DNA of 64,000 nt from the NCBI RefSeq assembly GCF_003337305.1, contig NZ_QPJO01000002.1:558001-622000 (forward strand). The letters run 5' to 3'. This DNA comes from Winogradskyella arenosi. GTDB taxonomy: Bacteria > Bacteroidota > Bacteroidia > Flavobacteriales > Flavobacteriaceae. Below, piece by piece: positions 61,601 through 64,000 of this stretch. Position 1 is the first letter of the stretch, and each line of letters opens with the position of its first letter. Made by a program: the position numbers and the translations under genes. Under the pieces are notes generated by a model. The model saw only the letters and a program-made list of their open reading frames with translations. It made no database searches and was not told the origin of the DNA.

Positions 61601-62833
61601 ATGAAAAAAATAATTTTATTATTGGTTTTAGCAATGTGCTATACTACAACACATGCACAACTGGGTAAAATGCTAAAAAGGAAAGCTAAAGCCGCAGTTG
61701 AGAAGAAGTTGATGAAAGACGAAGACACTAGCGCATCTTCCCAAACAACAAATGCTACCGGAATGGTTGGTAATACAGCAACAGCCAATCAAAATTCATC
61801 TAAAACCGACTATACCGATGAAGAATTTAAAGCAGAATTAGCAAAAAAATACCCTAACGACCAAGAGAAGCAAGATTTATACTATCAAAAATATCTGGAG
61901 AAAAAACAAAAAGAAGCTGAAGCTAAAAAGCCTAAAGCAGCTTCTAGTGTAAGTGATGAATTTTTATATATGTCGTATCCTTTTGCAATGACAAAAGGCA
62001 TGAGTGCAGTTGGTGTAGATCGTGTAAAATTAAGACGCCAAATGACTGATATGGGGGATAACGTCGATTTATTACCAGCACAAGATCCAGACTATGCATG
62101 GTTACGTTTTTTAACCACACCAGAATTAGAAGCCATGTCACCAGAAGGGTATATTGGTTATGAGTTGGTATCCGGAATGTTTACAACCAAAGTAGGTGCA
62201 GACCGATCACAAACTCTCGAGCTTGGTACTGGTATGCCAATATTAGTTAGAGGTATGCTCATTGCAGAAGATGTTTTTGTCATATATGCAGCATCGCACC
62301 AAGGGGGACACGCATTTAATGTACCATCGTATATGCATCAAAAAGATATTACCATTTTAAACGTGATTGGTAAAGGCGAACAACAATTTCATGTAGACTG
62401 GCTAGAAAAAGCAAAACCAATTGTGCAAGAGTTTGAAGCAACCTTAAAAGCTAATTATGATGCCGCTGCAAAATCAACGATGGATGCTATAAAAATGCCA
62501 AAAGCAGGAGCAATGAATAATAATGCATCATTAATAAGCTTTGCTAAACAAAATGTGTCTAAAACTATTGAAAAAGATGGTGCTAAACTTTTAAAATTGA
62601 ACATAGAATCTAACGACTGGAGTGTTGTAAAAAACAAATATACAGGTCACATTTTGTACCGTTGGATAAAAGGAGCTTTTACAGAGAAAAATAAAAATAA
62701 CGACTGCTATTTACAAGGCTTTTTAATTAAGCAATATTATAACGGTAGTGGTTATGGGAATTCCGAGTTTGGTGGAATTATACACGGACAAATGCCTTAC
62801 GGACAAAAAATGAACTGTGAAAATGCCAATTAA
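61601..62833 (+). CDS. Secreted protein of unknown function, 410 residues
   Basis: A signal peptide (MKKIILLLVLAMCYTTTHAQ) is followed by a charged, low-complexity segment (residues ~25-125, rich in Lys, Glu, Ser, Thr), a mixed central domain (~130-270) and a C-terminal domain of about 75 residues. The C-terminal domain (SNDWSVVKNKYTGHILYRW..., ending MPYGQKMNC) is shared with the next gene product. I do not recognise the family. It follows the LytTR regulator after 113 bases and could be under its control. Confidence 0.7.
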   Translation: MKKIILLLVLAMCYTTTHAQLGKMLKRKAKAAVEKKLMKDEDTSASSQTTNATGMVGNTATANQNSSKTDYTDEEFKAELAKKYPNDQEKQDLYYQKYLEKKQKEAEAKKPKAASSVSDEFLYMSYPFAMTKGMSAVGVDRVKLRRQMTDMGDNVDLLPAQDPDYAWLRFLTTPELEAMSPEGYIGYELVSGMFTTKVGADRSQTLELGTGMPILVRGMLIAEDVFVIYAASHQGGHAFNVPSYMHQKDITILNVIGKGEQQFHVDWLEKAKPIVQEFEATLKANYDAAAKSTMDAIKMPKAGAMNNNASLISFAKQNVSKTIEKDGAKLLKLNIESNDWSVVKNKYTGHILYRWIKGAFTEKNKNNDCYLQGFLIKQYYNGSGYGNSEFGGIIHGQMPYGQKMNCENAN

Positions 62834-62866
62834 AACGATAAAGGAATAATTAATACATTTTAAAAA

Positions 62867-63373
62867 ATGAAAAAGCTATTTATATTTTTAACTATAATCT
62901 TTATATGGGCAGCACAGCCTTCACATGCACAATTTTTTAAAAAAATAAAGGATAAATTAGATAAGCCTCTTATTAAACAGAAGGATAAAAAAATTAGTGA
63001 AGAAGAGTTAGAAAAAAGAAAAAATATTAAGCTGCCAGACGTTGGTACTTTAGATAAAGATGAAGCTTTAAAAGCCATTGCTGTTAAAGGTTTAGATTCG
63101 TATTACAGTAAGCATAGTATGAGTAATACGCATCAATATATTACATCGAATACTTGGTCTACTGTAAAACATAAAGATACGGGAGTGCCTTTATACCAAT
63201 GGGCTGTAGGAGCAGTTGTTCAGAAAAATTCAGATGGACAATGTATGCTATATGAGTTTATTTTAAGACGAGATTATACAGGTGGAGGGCAGTATGGAGA
63301 TTCCTATTTCAATGGTATAAATAGAGGCACAATTAAGGCGCCTTATGGTAATTATATAGCTTGCGTAGAATAA
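62867..63373 (+). CDS. Secreted protein sharing the C-terminal domain of its neighbour
   Basis: A 168-residue protein with a signal peptide (MKKLFIFLTIIFIWAAQPSH followed by AQ), a lysine-rich segment (~21-50) and the domain SNTWSTVKHKDTGVPLYQW... ending APYGNYIACVE (~95-168). The domain aligns with the end of the preceding 410-residue protein, including the shared W, TG, L-Y-W, YG-S and PYG positions. Both have a lysine-rich segment behind the signal. The gene begins 33 bases after its neighbour, so the two are likely one transcript, closed by a terminator at 63403-63433. Confidence 0.75.
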   Translation: MKKLFIFLTIIFIWAAQPSHAQFFKKIKDKLDKPLIKQKDKKISEEELEKRKNIKLPDVGTLDKDEALKAIAVKGLDSYYSKHSMSNTHQYITSNTWSTVKHKDTGVPLYQWAVGAVVQKNSDGQCMLYEFILRRDYTGGGQYGDSYFNGINRGTIKAPYGNYIACVE

Positions 63374-63402
63374 TATCTAAAAAATATTTGCTTTCATATT
63401 TT

Positions 63403-63433
63403 AAAAGAGTTTACGAAATGTAGGCTCTTTTTT
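63403..63433 (+). terminator. Intrinsic terminator after the secreted-protein pair
   Basis: AAAAGAGTTTAC and GTAGGCTCTTTTTTT pair with two G-T pairs around GAAAT, followed by a T run. It lies about 30 bases after the stop codon. Confidence 0.75.
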
Positions 63434-63534
63434 TATTCAGAAAAAAATAATGGAGTTTCAGAAAAATACAACTTGGTAATCTAGGGAATAGCAATTGTTT
63501 TGTATTCCATTAATTTAAAAAATACTCAACTACA

Positions 63535-64000
63535 ATGAAAAAACAATTACTCTTATTTACAACCTGCTTGTGTTTAGGTTTGTTTTCGGCGATGGCCCAA
63601 AACGTAAACATTCCAGACGCTAATTTTAAAAGCTATTTATTAGCAGACGCAGCCATTAACACCAATAGTGATTCAGAAATTTCTGTGGAAGAAGCAGAAG
63701 CTTTTACAGGAACTATATCGGCAACAGGACTTGGAATTACAGATTTAACAGGAATTGAAGCCTTTGTAAATATTACCATATTAGAGGTATATTCAAATAG
63801 CCTAACCTCTTTAGACGTTAGTAATAACACTAATTTAACACGATTACATTGTGCAGATAACCAAATTACCCAATTAGATGTTAGTAACATTCCTACATTA
63901 AATCAAGTTCATTGTCAAAACAATCAGCTTGTAGAATTAAATTTAGCTAATGGCAACAATGCTTATTTTATATACATGAAATCTTATAATAACCCTAATC
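63535..64000 (+). CDS. Secreted leucine-rich-repeat protein, cut by window end
   Basis: An open frame from ATG at 63535 to the window end (155 codons). A signal peptide (to ~AMAQ, residue 22) is followed by an NIPDANFKSYLLADAAINTN head and leucine-rich repeats of the type LTSLDVSNNTNLTRLHCADN, typical of surface proteins of Bacteroidota. Such proteins usually end in a type IX secretion sorting domain, which would lie outside the window. Unlike the LRR pair at 8.9-14 kb it is exported and unrelated. Confidence 0.85.
   Translation, partial: MKKQLLLFTTCLCLGLFSAMAQNVNIPDANFKSYLLADAAINTNSDSEISVEEAEAFTGTISATGLGITDLTGIEAFVNITILEVYSNSLTSLDVSNNTNLTRLHCADNQITQLDVSNIPTLNQVHCQNNQLVELNLANGNNAYFIYMKSYNNPN

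Overview
The window looks like chromosomal DNA of a marine flavobacterium (Bacteroidota, family Flavobacteriaceae). It is AT-rich, has hardly any Shine-Dalgarno signals, carries several TAnnTTTG promoter elements, and encodes typical Bacteroidota proteins: a histone H1-like DNA-binding protein, a LytS/LytTR two-component pair with a beta-propeller sensor, DUF4870, DUF5724/DUF4132 and a SIMPL protein. No phage, insertion sequence or CRISPR array was found. Genus and species cannot be given from the sequence alone.

Layout. 1-8.6 kb (minus strand): a partial unknown gene, an SH3-like gene broken by one in-frame stop, a PaiA-like acetyltransferase, a SIMPL protein, two small unknown proteins, an intergenic inverted-repeat element and a 1667-residue DUF5724/DUF4132 protein. 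8.9-14 kb (plus): two tandem 837-residue cytoplasmic leucine-rich-repeat paralogues. 14-15 kb (minus): tRNA-Gly, tRNA-Tyr, tRNA-Gly and the histone H1-like gene. 15.2-19.7 kb (minus): an operon for the nickel-pincer (NPN) cofactor, larE-larB-larC, with a Tat-exported aldo/keto reductase before it and a small His-rich membrane protein after it; no larA is present. 20-25 kb: a sterol desaturase-family hydroxylase, an SLC13 permease, outer-membrane phospholipase A and a DUF457 membrane protein.

25.4-40.7 kb (plus): a natural-product locus. A degenerate CPBP membrane protein, a methyltransferase, a GNAT and an alanine/ornithine-racemase-like enzyme precede a hybrid assembly line: A-PCP-KS-AT-ACP-aminotransferase (2246 residues, with an 18-codon CAA tract in a linker), then C-A-PCP-TE (1331 residues), then a phosphopantetheinyl transferase. 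The domain order predicts an amino acid extended by malonate, transaminated to a beta,gamma-diamino acid, joined to a second amino acid (glycine-like pocket) and released.

40.8-56.8 kb: a sulfide/low-oxygen respiration region: thioredoxin, persulfide dioxygenase-rhodanese, cytochrome bd (cydAB), sulfide:quinone oxidoreductase, NAD salvage (pncB-pncA, minus strand), then a TolC-adaptor-RND efflux operon with a PII-like protein and a YgaP-like membrane protein. The main new observation is here. Five 14-bp dyads of the form GTAAC-N4-GTTAC (three perfect, two with one mismatch) each lie exactly 35-36 bp before a TAnnTTT(G/A) promoter element. They precede trxA, cydA, sqr, the tolC-family gene and one promoter with no gene of its own. 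This looks like a Crp/Fnr-type regulon, and the gene-less promoter ends at an intrinsic terminator, so it may make a small RNA of about 170 nt.

55.9-57.3 kb is crowded with palindromic intergenic repeats, including a three-copy 121-bp tandem repeat. 57.3-64 kb: DUF4870, a LytS-type sensor and LytTR regulator, two secreted proteins sharing a C-terminal domain, and the start of a secreted LRR protein cut by the window end.
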